Shown here piece after piece: positions 1-9,388 of a stretch of DNA of 64,000 nucleotides; the stretch's first letter is position 1, and every line of letters begins with the position of its first letter. Under the pieces are notes generated by a model. The model did not search any database. It was not told the origin of the DNA and saw nothing but the letters and a program-made list of their open reading frames with translations. Position numbers and translations under genes: made by a program. This DNA is from Balneola sp. EhC07 (GTDB lineage: Bacteria > Bacteroidota > Rhodothermia > Balneolales > Balneolaceae): NCBI RefSeq assembly GCF_001650905.1, contig NZ_LXYG01000017.1, forward strand, positions 372,001-436,000, read 5' to 3'.

Positions 1-1875
1 GATGTTTTTTATGGATTATATTTGAATGTAGAACACATCGATAATGAATTTCTGAAAAAAGAATTTGATGGTGACTCCGGCAACTTATATAAGTGCCTTT
101 ATCCGGCAGATCTTAGCTATCGGGGACCCAATTCAGATGATTATAGTGGTTACGAAGAATACGGAAGAAGGCCTTATGATCTCAAAACTAATGAAACCGA
201 AAATGATTATTCCGGATTGGCTTCATTTATTGAATTCTTAAACAATTCAAGTGATCAGGTTTTTGAAGAACAGATCCATGACTATTTGGACGTGGATGCG
301 ACACTGAGATGGATGGCAATTGATGTACTAACAGGTAATTGGGATAACTACCGGTACAACAAGAATAATTTTTATTTATACAACGACCCGGTAAAGAATA
401 GTTTTACTGTAATTCCATATGATTATGATAATACATTAGGGATTGATTTTATAAATAGAGATTGGGCAACCAGAAACTTATATACTTGGGACAGAACAGG
501 GGAGCCAAGACCCCTCACCAAAAGATTGCTGGAAGTTCAGAAGTTTAAGGATTGGTACAGCTACTATCTTAACGAAACCATAGAAACTGTTTTTAATCAA
601 GATAGTTTATTTCCTGAAATCGATCGTTTAAAGGCTATGGTTCAGACATCAGCTGAATCAGATACTTTCAGAGTGAAAGACTGGCCAGCTTTAGATTTTG
701 AGGATTATGACAAATCTTTTACTCAAGCTCTAGGCGGACATGTTCCATATGGATTGAAGCCATTTATAACTCAACGAACAAATTCAGCGCTCAGTCAACT
801 CGAACTAAATAATATATATCCGATTATACACACCACTTCTTCAAAGCTTCTTACTGATAATGGGAGTAAAACAATTGTTGTTGAAGCTGAAGTAAATGAT
901 GACGACCTGAATGTTGTGAGTGCCAAATTGGATATTTTAGAATTTTTAAATCCGTTTGAACTTAAAGATGATGGAGAAGGATTTGATGAAACAGCAGGAG
1001 ACGGGATTTTTACAGGCGCAAAGGATATTGGAACATACTCAGATGATGTGAACTTTTTTGTATTGGCTCAGGATCAGGAGGGGAAATCAAGTCGGTATCC
1101 ACAAAATCCTGCAAAAAATTTAGTACAGGAAAATTCTGATGTCACCGCTGAACTTGTTATCAATGAGTTAATGGCAAGCAACAGTTCAACCATTCAGGAT
1201 GAAAGCGGTTCATATCCGGATTGGGTTGAAATTTATAATACGACCGATACTGAAATTTCAATGAGCGGATATTTTCTTACGGATGACTTGTCGAATCCTG
1301 ATAAGTGGGCATTCCCGGATACAACGATTCCTGGGAAAGGATTTTTATTGATTTGGACAGATGATGACGAAAAAGAAGGTCCAATGCATGCCTCATTTAA
1401 CCTGAGTAAAGCAGGAGAAGATGCCGGCCTATACAAACAAAATGGAAGTGATTTTGAAGCAGTGAATACACTTACATTTGGTGCACAAACAACAGATGTT
1501 TCATATGGGAGAGATAAGGACGGTAGTACAGAGTTTGTGTTCATCGATAATCCAACTCCGGGAGAATCAAACGGTATGCCGGTAAGCAATGAAGAACTTG
1601 GCTCAACCCCAAAAACAGTTCAATTGTATCAAAATTACCCGAATCCATTTAACCCAAGCACAACAATTTCTTTCGAGCTGGATAAGCAGGATAAAGTGAA
1701 ACTGGAAATTTTCAATATTACGGGACAGTTAGTAGAGACTATTCAAAATGAGGTGTTTAGTGCCGGGAAGCATTCAGTAAAATTTCGTGCTGATAATCTT
1801 TCAAGCGGAGTTTATTTTTACAGACTTAGAACTTCCGCCTCAACACAGACAAAGAAATTTACTTTAATCAAGTAG
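1..1875 (+). CDS. CotH-family secreted protein with lamin-tail and type IX sorting domains (5' end cut by window)
   Basis: The reading frame is open from base 1: it encodes GLYLNVEHID before the first TTG at 22, a motif typical of CotH proteins, so the true start lies outside the window. The first roughly 270 residues resemble CotH spore-coat kinases (DVLTGNWDNYRYNKNNFYLY and the IPYDYDNTLG segment with its Asp residues). A lamin-tail-like domain follows (VINELMASNSS, PDWVEIYN, then GYFLTDD). The last 80 residues are a Por/type IX sorting domain (NYPNPFNPSTTI, ending in KKFTLIK). The protein is probably exported across the outer membrane and anchored or released by T9SS. Its substrate is unknown. 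Confidence 0.88.
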   Translation, partial: DVFYGLYLNVEHIDNEFLKKEFDGDSGNLYKCLYPADLSYRGPNSDDYSGYEEYGRRPYDLKTNETENDYSGLASFIEFLNNSSDQVFEEQIHDYLDVDATLRWMAIDVLTGNWDNYRYNKNNFYLYNDPVKNSFTVIPYDYDNTLGIDFINRDWATRNLYTWDRTGEPRPLTKRLLEVQKFKDWYSYYLNETIETVFNQDSLFPEIDRLKAMVQTSAESDTFRVKDWPALDFEDYDKSFTQALGGHVPYGLKPFITQRTNSALSQLELNNIYPIIHTTSSKLLTDNGSKTIVVEAEVNDDDLNVVSAKLDILEFLNPFELKDDGEGFDETAGDGIFTGAKDIGTYSDDVNFFVLAQDQEGKSSRYPQNPAKNLVQENSDVTAELVINELMASNSSTIQDESGSYPDWVEIYNTTDTEISMSGYFLTDDLSNPDKWAFPDTTIPGKGFLLIWTDDDEKEGPMHASFNLSKAGEDAGLYKQNGSDFEAVNTLTFGAQTTDVSYGRDKDGSTEFVFIDNPTPGESNGMPVSNEELGSTPKTVQLYQNYPNPFNPSTTISFELDKQDKVKLEIFNITGQLVETIQNEVFSAGKHSVKFRADNLSSGVYFYRLRTSASTQTKKFTLIK

Positions 1876-1882
1876 TTTAGAT

Positions 1883-2257
1883 ATGAAGCCATTTAATATA
1901 GAAATCACAAGTATTGAAAAAGGGCCTGAAGAGCTGGAACTTCAGCTACCAATAAAAGCCAAAGCTATAAAAGAGCTTCCGGGAAAAGACAGGCCAGATT
2001 ACATTCTTGCTTCGTTGGAATCTTCAATTCTATGGGTAAACAAAGAGAAAGGAATTAACAAAGAAATTGATTTTGTAGTGCTTTGCGCAAAATTTAAAGG
2101 GCAAAGTATAAATAGTGACATGAAAGGTATGACTGTTGCTGTCGCATATGTAATCGACAACTCAATAGAACAAGATGTGATGTTGAATTTTAGGAAATGT
2201 AAATATGTAGCAGTTGCAAAGGCTACAGCAACAAGTAAATGGAATATATTCAATTAA
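1883..2257 (+). CDS. Hypothetical protein, 124 aa
   Basis: ATG start 7 bp after the CotH-like gene, so it may be co-transcribed. The product is soluble-looking with no signal peptide or membrane segment. It alternates short beta-like stretches (LELQLPIKAKAI, MTVAVAYVI) with charged turns and ends KWNIFN. I do not recognise a family. It converges with bshA, leaving only 18 bp between stop codons. Reality as a gene rests on the clean ATG, tight spacing and ordinary composition. Confidence 0.6.
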   Translation: MKPFNIEITSIEKGPEELELQLPIKAKAIKELPGKDRPDYILASLESSILWVNKEKGINKEIDFVVLCAKFKGQSINSDMKGMTVAVAYVIDNSIEQDVMLNFRKCKYVAVAKATATSKWNIFN

Positions 2258-2275
2258 GATCTAAATAAGCTTTTT

Positions 2276-3418
2276 TCAGCTAACACTTAGTAACTCACTT
2301 CTTACCACTTTGTAATAATCTTCATACTGATTAACAACGAGGTCCTGATTAAACAATTCCGCTCGTTTCCGCGCATTTTTGCTCATTCGGTCATGAAGTT
2401 CCGGATTTGTAAGTATCTCTACAGCATTATCTGCCATACAATCGATATCGTCAAGATCACAAAGAAACCCGGTTTCGCCCTGAATATTAACCTCAGGTAA
2501 TCCACCAATGTTAGAACTAATCACGGGAACGGAACAACTCATTGCTTCTAAAGCAGCCAAGCCAAAAGTTTCTGAACCTGAAGGAATCAAAAACAGATCA
2601 GCAATTGAAAGTACTTCTTCTACCTGATCCAGTTTCCCCAGGAATCGTACATGATCACAAATTCCGAGATCACGACATTGCTGCTCTGTCCGTTGACGGT
2701 CGGGCCCGTCGCCTACAAGTAAAAGTTTAGCTTCGATTCCGTGTTTCAGGATCCGATCAAAAACAGTTACAACCTCAGGTACTCGCTTTACTTTCCTAAA
2801 GTTAGACACGTGCACCACAACTTTTTCTCCATCAGGACAAATAGCTCTTTTAAAATGACTCTTATTCGATTTCTGAAATCTTTCCAGATCAATAAAGTTC
2901 GGAATAACTTTAATGTCATTTTTTATATCAAAACGTTCGCAAGTTTCACGTCTCAGATAGTCAGAAACAGCGGTAACTCCATCACTCTTGTTAATCGAGA
3001 ATTCCACTACATGCTTATAGCTCGGGTCGCTACCTACTAAAGTTATATCTGTACCGTGTAAAGTTGTAACAACCGGAACATGAATTCCTTTTTCAGCCAT
3101 TATTTGTTTAGCAAGGTAAGCACTTGTTGCATGCGGAAGCGCATAATGAACGTGAAGAAGATCAAGATTCTCATACTCGATCAGATTGACCATTTGTGAA
3201 GCTAATGCCAGCGCATAAGGAGGATATTCGAACAAAGGATACGCATTAATAGCCACCTCATGATAAAAAATATTGGAATCCAGCGTTTCTAATCTGGCTG
3301 GTTTAGCATAACTCAGCATATGGATCATATGACCTTTTGAGGCTAATACTTTCGCAAGCTCTGTTGCAACCACTCCACTCCCACCAAACGTGGGGTAACA
3401 AACAATTCCAATATTCAT
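2276..3418 (-). CDS. bshA: N-acetyl-alpha-D-glucosaminyl L-malate synthase BshA
   Basis: GT4-type glycosyltransferase of 380 aa, the usual BshA length. It transfers GlcNAc from UDP-GlcNAc to L-malate, the first step of bacillithiol synthesis in the cytosol. The N-terminus MNIGIVCYPTFGGSGVVATE is the family signature with the glycine-rich acceptor loop. The C-terminal nucleotide-binding half carries the EX7E-type element SETFGLAALEAMSC. The deacetylase BshB and ligase BshC are not in the window. It is transcribed alone, diverging from the YebC-family gene across a 157-bp spacer. Confidence 0.9.
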   Translation of the reverse strand: MNIGIVCYPTFGGSGVVATELAKVLASKGHMIHMLSYAKPARLETLDSNIFYHEVAINAYPLFEYPPYALALASQMVNLIEYENLDLLHVHYALPHATSAYLAKQIMAEKGIHVPVVTTLHGTDITLVGSDPSYKHVVEFSINKSDGVTAVSDYLRRETCERFDIKNDIKVIPNFIDLERFQKSNKSHFKRAICPDGEKVVVHVSNFRKVKRVPEVVTVFDRILKHGIEAKLLLVGDGPDRQRTEQQCRDLGICDHVRFLGKLDQVEEVLSIADLFLIPSGSETFGLAALEAMSCSVPVISSNIGGLPEVNIQGETGFLCDLDDIDCMADNAVEILTNPELHDRMSKNARKRAELFNQDLVVNQYEDYYKVVRSELLSVS

Positions 3419-3575
3419 GTATAATCTTATCTTTTTTTAAAGTTACTCAATCTTCTTCTGTTTCAGAATTTCTAACACAACCTTTAACAGTTTGGTTTCA
3501 TAAAAAATTTACGATGGCTATGTACTATTATGTATATTTACAACCCTGAATCAGCAACTTAATTGTAGTAATCTA

Positions 3576-4334
3576 ATGGCAGGACATTCTAAATGGGCGA
3601 ATATTCGCCATAAGAAGGCGAAGGAAGACTCCAAGAGGTCAAAAGTATTTACAAAAGTGATCAAAGAATTAACTGTAGCGGCGCGTGAAGGCGGTGGTGA
3701 TCCTACGGGTAACCCTCGTTTATCGTTAGCGATTGATAATGCGAAAGCTGTAAATCTTCCAAAAGACAATATGGAACGCGCAATTAAGCGCGGAACCGGA
3801 GAGGGAGATGACGCTGCTACTTATGAGGAAGTTACTTTTGAAGGTTACGGTCCGGGAGGTATTGCTTATTTTGTTGAAGTAACCACCGATAATAACACAC
3901 GTTCGGTTGCTGATATTCGACATATTTTCACAAAACATGGTGGAAACATGGGAACCAATGGATCGGTAAGTTTTTTGTTTGAGCAAAAAGGGATGATCCG
4001 TGTAGCTGCAGAGGGTAAAGACGAAGAAGAATTTATGCTGGAAGCTATTGAAGCCGGCGCAGATGATATACAATCAGAAGATGATTTATTCGTTGTGTAC
4101 ACGACTCGTGAAGATCTTTTTAATGCGCGAAAAGCATTGGAAGAAGGAGGGAATAAGATCGAGTCTGCAGAGTTGATCCGTGAAGCTACAACAGAAACAA
4201 AAGTTGACGCGGATACGGCTCTTTCAAATTTGAAAATGATGGACAAGTTTGAAGACAATGATGATGTAACCAATGTATTTACCAATATGTTGATGGATGA
4301 GGAAACACTGCAGGTAGCGGAAGAAATGGGATAG
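3576..4334 (+). CDS. YebC/PmpR-family transcriptional/translation regulator
   Basis: 252 aa, full length for the YebC/TACO1 family, beginning with the invariant MAGHSKWANIRHKK. The conserved NIERAIKRGTG-like segment appears here as NMERAIKRGTGEG, and the EGYGPGG motif is present. Family members act in the cytosol as DNA-binding regulators or as translation factors relieving stalling at proline-rich stretches; which applies here cannot be told. It sits 5 bp upstream of the Bat-like operon and may be co-transcribed with it. Confidence 0.92.
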   Translation: MAGHSKWANIRHKKAKEDSKRSKVFTKVIKELTVAAREGGGDPTGNPRLSLAIDNAKAVNLPKDNMERAIKRGTGEGDDAATYEEVTFEGYGPGGIAYFVEVTTDNNTRSVADIRHIFTKHGGNMGTNGSVSFLFEQKGMIRVAAEGKDEEEFMLEAIEAGADDIQSEDDLFVVYTTREDLFNARKALEEGGNKIESAELIREATTETKVDADTALSNLKMMDKFEDNDDVTNVFTNMLMDEETLQVAEEMG

Positions 4335-4339
4335 GCCTA

Positions 4340-4972
4340 ATGAAAACCTTGTTTTACATATTGATCGGATTTCTTTTTGTGGCTTCGGGCGATGGAAGAG
4401 AAGCTAATAAGGCATACAATGAAGGAAACTATGTTTTAGCAGATTCTTTATTCCGATTAGCTTTGGAAGAGGATCCCGAGAATTCTAAGCTGTATTTCAA
4501 TCTTGGAAATGCACTGGCAAAGCAGGGTAAAGTAGAAGATGCCATCGAAGCTTATCTGAACTCACAGGAATACGCTGAATCAGCCGAAGATAAAGCACTG
4601 GCTCAATACAACATTGGAACTATATTGGCTAAAAACGAAGACTGGAAACCTGCCGCGCATCATTTCAGAAACTCTTTAAAGCTGAATCCGGGAGATCATG
4701 AAGCGAAACATAATTACGAACTAGCAGCTATAAAAGCGTCAGAAGAAGAGAATGAGCAAAATCAGGATCAACAAAACCAGGATCAGGAAAAAGAACCTCC
4801 TACTGAATATGCCAAGGCGATGAAAAAACGGGCAGAGCAGTTGGTGGCAGAGCAAAGATATCAGGAAGCATTTAACTTGATGGAAAGTGCCGCCGCAAAC
4901 GACAAGACGGTTCAGCCTAATTACAATGATTTTATGGAACGAATTAAGACCGTAAGCACTATAGATAATTAA
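4340..4972 (+). CDS. BatC-like tetratricopeptide repeat protein
   Basis: 210 aa with a hydrophobic N-terminal signal (MKTLFYILIGFLFVASG). About three TPR units follow (NEGNYVLADSLFRLALEEDP, SKLYFNLGNALAKQGKVEDA, WKPAAHHFRNSLKLNPGDHEA). A Q/N/E-rich linker around residue 140 leads to a last helical pair. Such proteins sit in Bat operons beside VWA proteins BatA/BatB and BatD/BatE, probably in the periplasm. The next gene starts 2 bp after its stop, and the rest of the operon follows. BatA and BatB are not upstream: the YebC-family gene is. Confidence 0.72.
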   Translation: MKTLFYILIGFLFVASGDGREANKAYNEGNYVLADSLFRLALEEDPENSKLYFNLGNALAKQGKVEDAIEAYLNSQEYAESAEDKALAQYNIGTILAKNEDWKPAAHHFRNSLKLNPGDHEAKHNYELAAIKASEEENEQNQDQQNQDQEKEPPTEYAKAMKKRAEQLVAEQRYQEAFNLMESAAANDKTVQPNYNDFMERIKTVSTIDN

Positions 4973-4974
4973 TC

Positions 4975-5508
4975 ATGAAATACTTTTTAAGCATTTTATT
5001 AATGGCTTTGATCGCTGTGACTGTTCAGGCTCAGGATGCAGACAGTTTCTTTCACAGAGGGGCGAATTCGTACATTAATTCGCAACTGAATCAGGCCATT
5101 CAGATCGTTGATGAAGGACTATTTCAGCACCCGAATGATGCTAAGCTGAATGCACTGAAGCAAAAACTGGAAGAAGAGAAAGAAAAACAGCAACAGCAGC
5201 AACAAAATCAGCAAAACCAAAATCAGGAGCAGGAACAACAAGAGCAAGATCAGCAGGAACAAAACCAGGATCAGCAACAGGAGAATCAAGAGCAAAACGA
5301 AGAAGAGCAGCAGGAACAGGAGCAAGGTGAAGGAAGTGAAGAAAATGAACCTAAACCTGAAGAAGGAAAGGAAATTGATTCCAAAGAAATAAGTAAAGAA
5401 GATGCTGAAAAGATCCTGAAAGCTCTGGCTCAGAAAGAAAAAGAATTGTTGAAAGACTTCAAGAAAAAGAAATCAAAAGACAGCGCTACGCATGATAAAG
5501 ATTGGTAA
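4975..5508 (+). CDS. Bat-operon TPR protein with long Q/E/N-rich low-complexity segment
   Basis: 177 aa with signal peptide MKYFLSILLMALIAVTVQAQ and one TPR-like helical pair (residues about 27-60). Residues about 60-125 are then almost only Gln, Glu and Asn, built from QNQ, EQQ and QDQ units. The C-terminus is lysine-rich (KEKELLKDFKKKKSK). It resembles the charged C-terminal half of BatC proteins, so it may be a split or duplicated BatC. It overlaps the BatD start by 17 bp, implying translational coupling. The low-complexity tract is probably a flexible or coiled linker; its role is unknown. Confidence 0.7.
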   Translation: MKYFLSILLMALIAVTVQAQDADSFFHRGANSYINSQLNQAIQIVDEGLFQHPNDAKLNALKQKLEEEKEKQQQQQQNQQNQNQEQEQQEQDQQEQNQDQQQENQEQNEEEQQEQEQGEGSEENEPKPEEGKEIDSKEISKEDAEKILKALAQKEKELLKDFKKKKSKDSATHDKDW

Positions 5509-7246
5509 TAAGCCAGTACTACTTTTTGTCTTGTTAATTTCAGGAATTGCCAACCAGTTTTTATTGGCACAGGATGTGAGTGTACAGGCAACCCTCACAG
5601 AAACCAATATTTTCGAAGGAGAATCGGTTCAACTTGATATCGCAATTTCAGGAACCTCTCTTAATTCCCTGGAACGACCGGAGATCCCATCCATTTCCGG
5701 ATTAAGATATTTGCCGAACAGGACTATTTCAGGAAGCAACTACACTTATGTAAATGGTAAACCATCGCTGACACAAAGCTACGGTTTTCAGTTCATTGCT
5801 CAATCGCCCGGAAGTTATACTGTTCCTTCGATCAAGGTGAAGGTTAACGGGAAAGAATTTGCAACAAAGCCGATTGCGTTCAAAGTATTAGACCCCAAAA
5901 CCATCGACAACGGAAATGCTGAAAGAGCTCCTGATATTTATGTGAGATTAGAACCAACTACTCAAAATCCGGTCGTAGGTCAGCAGGTGGTAGCTGATAT
6001 CGTATTATATTTTAAAAGCGAAGTAGAAGTATCTAATTACAACACGGTTCCGGGATGGAAAGCTGAAGGTTTCTGGAAAGAGGAATTGAACAACCCAACA
6101 CAAGCCAGAACAACTTCAGTAATTATAAACGGAATTCGATATAAAAGAGCCCGGCTGTTACAGTATGCCCTTTTTCCCACTAAAGCAGGAGAGTTGACCT
6201 TAAGTCCGTACAGCTTAACGGTAAGGGTTCGTAACAGTAGAAGAACTGCGCGAGATCCTTTCAATTTTAGTTTTGGACAAGAAAACAAAGAATTAAAAAC
6301 TCTTCCGGTTACTTTGGATGTGGGACGACCACCGGCCATTGAAAATGCTGAATATATAGGAGCAGTTGGTGATTTTGAGATCAAAAGGACGATAAAACCT
6401 AGTTCTGCTTATGTGGGCGAAAGTGTGGAAATAGTAACTGAGATCACCGGCTCAGGAAACCTTCCACTTCTTAACAAACCCGAGTACGATTTTCCGGAGT
6501 CTTTAGAATTATATAATCCGCAGGAAAACACAAGTATTACTCGGGACAACAGATTGATTGCGGGCTCTAAAACGTTTACTGATATTATCATCGCTCGTAA
6601 TGACGGAACGTATTCAATCCCGGAAAAAAGGATAGCAACTTTTAATCCTGATAAAAACAGCTACGAATATTTTACGCTTTCAGAAATAAAATTCAGAGCG
6701 GATATAGATCCCAATGCTGCGGTAACCTCTTTGGAAGATATGCGCCTGGATATTGAACCGGTTACAGGATTAGCACAGTGGAAACAGAAAACAGGGACAC
6801 CTTTGACCGAAAGAAACTCAACATGGGTGATGCTGTTTACTCCCTTTTTGCTTTTTATAGGAGCATACGGGTATAAGAATTATTACGATAAATTGAATAA
6901 TGATGCCGGTTTTGCAAGATCCACAAAGGCCAAAGATAAAGCGATGGATATTTTGGACAACGCAAAAACCACAGAAGACATTAAAGAGGGATACCATAAA
7001 ATTCAAAAAGCTCTTTCGCAGTTTATAGCTGACAAACTGAATCTTCCGATAGCAGGAGTTTCGGGGCAGAGTCTAATCACAGAGATCCAAAAGAAGGGCG
7101 CAGATAAATCTGTAATAACGGAAGCGAAGAGAGTTTTTGATAAATGCGAAACCATAGCTTATGCACCAAATATTTCACAGGAAGGATTAGAAGATGATGT
7201 GGAAAAAACCAAACAACTGATCAAAGTTTTGGGGAAGGTTCTGTGA
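5492..7246 (+). CDS. batD: BatD family protein (aerotolerance/protein BatD)
   Basis: 584 aa beginning with a signal peptide (ends NQFLLAQ), then beta-rich BatD repeats with the typical SVQATLTETNIFEGESVQL opening. A single membrane span lies near residues 442-460 (TWVMLFTPFLLFIGAYGY), followed by a cytosolic helical tail of about 120 residues. BatD works with BatA/B VWA proteins in Bacteroides aerotolerance and MoxR-linked assembly; the biochemical function is not settled. It overlaps the previous gene by 17 bp and the next by 4 bp. Confidence 0.87.
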   Translation: MIKIGNKPVLLFVLLISGIANQFLLAQDVSVQATLTETNIFEGESVQLDIAISGTSLNSLERPEIPSISGLRYLPNRTISGSNYTYVNGKPSLTQSYGFQFIAQSPGSYTVPSIKVKVNGKEFATKPIAFKVLDPKTIDNGNAERAPDIYVRLEPTTQNPVVGQQVVADIVLYFKSEVEVSNYNTVPGWKAEGFWKEELNNPTQARTTSVIINGIRYKRARLLQYALFPTKAGELTLSPYSLTVRVRNSRRTARDPFNFSFGQENKELKTLPVTLDVGRPPAIENAEYIGAVGDFEIKRTIKPSSAYVGESVEIVTEITGSGNLPLLNKPEYDFPESLELYNPQENTSITRDNRLIAGSKTFTDIIIARNDGTYSIPEKRIATFNPDKNSYEYFTLSEIKFRADIDPNAAVTSLEDMRLDIEPVTGLAQWKQKTGTPLTERNSTWVMLFTPFLLFIGAYGYKNYYDKLNNDAGFARSTKAKDKAMDILDNAKTTEDIKEGYHKIQKALSQFIADKLNLPIAGVSGQSLITEIQKKGADKSVITEAKRVFDKCETIAYAPNISQEGLEDDVEKTKQLIKVLGKVL

Positions 7247-8007
7247 AAAAAGTATTGGCACTATCAATTCTTTTCTGTTTTACCGGAGTATTATTTGGAC
7301 AATCTTCACCTCAACTTAATTTTGATGAAGCCAATAATTTGCTGGAAGAAGGCAACTACAGAGAAGCTTTAAAAAAGTATCGACAAATTGAAGGGAATAA
7401 CTTTATTTCCGGAGAACTGTTTTTAAATATGGGCATCGCTTCTGTTCAAATCGATTCTTTAGGGCTAGCAAAGTTCTACTTTTTGCAGGCCTCAAAATTT
7501 GAGTCAACGCAACAAAGTGCAGATCAGGCGCTGGATTTTGTGAACTCACAATTCAGCAGACAGTCTGCAAAGCTTCCAAAATTGCCGTGGGACAGAGCCG
7601 TAGATCATTTCAAAGTAACTCCGGGTACGTTCGGACTGTTTGTGATCGGTTATTGTTTTGTTTGTCTGGCTTTACTGCTGATCATAGCAGGGTGGTTTAA
7701 TCTGATAAAGCTTCCAAAGCAAAAGAATATTATCATCAGTTGTTTAACCATTGCTGTACTGATCATCTCACTGTCATATTATGTGGATTATGTAGACCAA
7801 AGATATGACGAAGCTGTTTTGATCATGGATGAATCCAGTGTATCTGTTTCTCCATCTGAAAATTCAGAATTAGTGAGTATGGCGTACGAAGGATATGATC
7901 TGACCATTGACCGGAAAAAAAGTGCAATACAAGAAAACTGGTATTACATTAGATTAGGAAACGGACAATTCGGCTGGATAGAAGCCAAAGGAATCAAAAT
8001 TTTATAA
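7243..8007 (+). CDS. batE: BatE-like protein: TPR, two membrane spans, SH3-like domain
   Basis: GTG start overlapping the batD stop by 4 bp. The 254 aa comprise a signal sequence (CFTGVLFGQ), TPR helices (NNLLEEGNYREALKKYRQIE) and two hydrophobic spans (about 127-150 and 163-185). A C-terminal bacterial SH3-like domain follows, with typical endings NWYYIRLGNGQFGWIEA. This is the domain order of BatE proteins. It closes the bat-like operon, 13 bp before the dipeptidase. Confidence 0.82.
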   Translation: MKKVLALSILFCFTGVLFGQSSPQLNFDEANNLLEEGNYREALKKYRQIEGNNFISGELFLNMGIASVQIDSLGLAKFYFLQASKFESTQQSADQALDFVNSQFSRQSAKLPKLPWDRAVDHFKVTPGTFGLFVIGYCFVCLALLLIIAGWFNLIKLPKQKNIIISCLTIAVLIISLSYYVDYVDQRYDEAVLIMDESSVSVSPSENSELVSMAYEGYDLTIDRKKSAIQENWYYIRLGNGQFGWIEAKGIKIL

Positions 8008-8020
8008 TTCAAAAAAACTC

Positions 8021-9388
8021 ATGAGTAAATCACAAGAGTACATCGATCAAAACATCAGGAAATTTGAAGAAGAACTGTTTGACCTGCTTCGCATTCCCAG
8101 TGTGAGTACAGATTCTTCCAAAAAACCGGCGATCAAAGAAGCGGCGAATTTTCTGTTGAATCAGTTTGAGTCTTTTGATCTTGAAAGAGTAGAATTATTT
8201 GAAACTCCGGGAAATCCAATTGTATACGCTGAGCATTGTCCGCATGATGACAAGCCAACCGTTTTAGTGTACGGGCATTATGATGTGCAACCATCCGATC
8301 CCGATGAATTATGGGAATCTCCTGCTTTTGAACCGGTAGTAAAAGATGGAAATGTATACGCTCGTGGAGCGAGTGATGATAAAGGTCAGTCGTATACACA
8401 CGTAAAAGCGATCGAGTCTTTCAGAAAAACTGGGCAGGAAATTCCGGTAAATGTGAAATTTATTCTGGAAGGAGAAGAAGAAATCGGTTCTCCGAATTTA
8501 GTTCCGTTTATCACTGATCACAAAGACATGCTTGAATGTGATATGGTGTTGATATCAGATACTTCCATGTTCGGAAAAGATATGCCATCCATCACATACG
8601 GATTACGCGGATTGGCGTATATGGAAGTAGAAGTAGTAGGACCAAACCGGGATCTGCACTCCGGTGTATACGGCGGTGCGGTTGAAAATCCATTGAATGT
8701 TCTGTGTGAGATGATCGCCAAATTGAAAGATGAAGACGGAAGAATTCAGATTCCGGGCTTTTATGACAAAGTGGTCGATCTTACAGAAGCAGAAAGAGAA
8801 GCATCTGCGGCACTTCCTTTTGATGAAGAAGCGTATAAAAAGTCACTCGATATTGACGCCGTTCATGGTGAAAAAGGATACACCACTCACGAAAGAGCTT
8901 CGGCGAGACCAACTCTCGATGTTAACGGAATCTGGGGCGGATACACCGGCGAAGGTGCTAAAACCGTGCTTCCATCCAAGGCGAATGCAAAGATCAGTAT
9001 GCGTTTGGTGCCGGATCAGCATCCTAAAGAAATTGCAGAGCTATTCACAGAATATTTTAATTCCATCGCTCCGGATACGGTGAAAGTAAAAGTAACGGAT
9101 CATCATGGTGGACACCCATCGGTAACCGACCTTTCTTTTTACGGATTGAAAGCGGCTGCTCAGGCTTTTGAAGATGTGTTCGAAAAAGAAGTACTGTTTT
9201 CCCGTGAAGGCGGTTCCATTCCGATCGTTGCTGATTTCAAAAAAGTACTTGGTGTGGAATCTATACTGATGGGTTTTGGAATTACGAGCGATGCCATCCA
9301 TTCCCCAAATGAAAAATTCTCACTTCAGGATTTCCATAGAGGAATTAAAACGTCAGCGAGGTTTTTGGAGATCTTAGCAGAGGCTTAG
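8021..9388 (+). CDS. M20 family dipeptidase
   Basis: 455 aa zinc metallopeptidase of the M20 dipeptidase branch (CNDP/PepV-like), no signal peptide, so probably cytosolic. Seen motifs: YGHYDVQPSD with the first metal ligands, ARGASDDKGQ with the bridging Asp, and LEGEEEIGSPN with the catalytic Glu. GPNRDLHSGVYGG belongs to the lid domain, and SIPIV plus GITSDAIHSPNE at the C-terminus give the last ligand. Likely role: hydrolysis of dipeptides or short peptides. It follows batE by 13 bp and probably ends the operon; repeats begin right after its stop. Confidence 0.9.
   Translation: MSKSQEYIDQNIRKFEEELFDLLRIPSVSTDSSKKPAIKEAANFLLNQFESFDLERVELFETPGNPIVYAEHCPHDDKPTVLVYGHYDVQPSDPDELWESPAFEPVVKDGNVYARGASDDKGQSYTHVKAIESFRKTGQEIPVNVKFILEGEEEIGSPNLVPFITDHKDMLECDMVLISDTSMFGKDMPSITYGLRGLAYMEVEVVGPNRDLHSGVYGGAVENPLNVLCEMIAKLKDEDGRIQIPGFYDKVVDLTEAEREASAALPFDEEAYKKSLDIDAVHGEKGYTTHERASARPTLDVNGIWGGYTGEGAKTVLPSKANAKISMRLVPDQHPKEIAELFTEYFNSIAPDTVKVKVTDHHGGHPSVTDLSFYGLKAAAQAFEDVFEKEVLFSREGGSIPIVADFKKVLGVESILMGFGITSDAIHSPNEKFSLQDFHRGIKTSARFLEILAEA

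Noticed and set aside
5119-5325. Leucine-rich 68-aa minus-strand frame
   Set aside because: Antisense of the CAG/GAA-rich tract; looks like a membrane protein only because of base composition.
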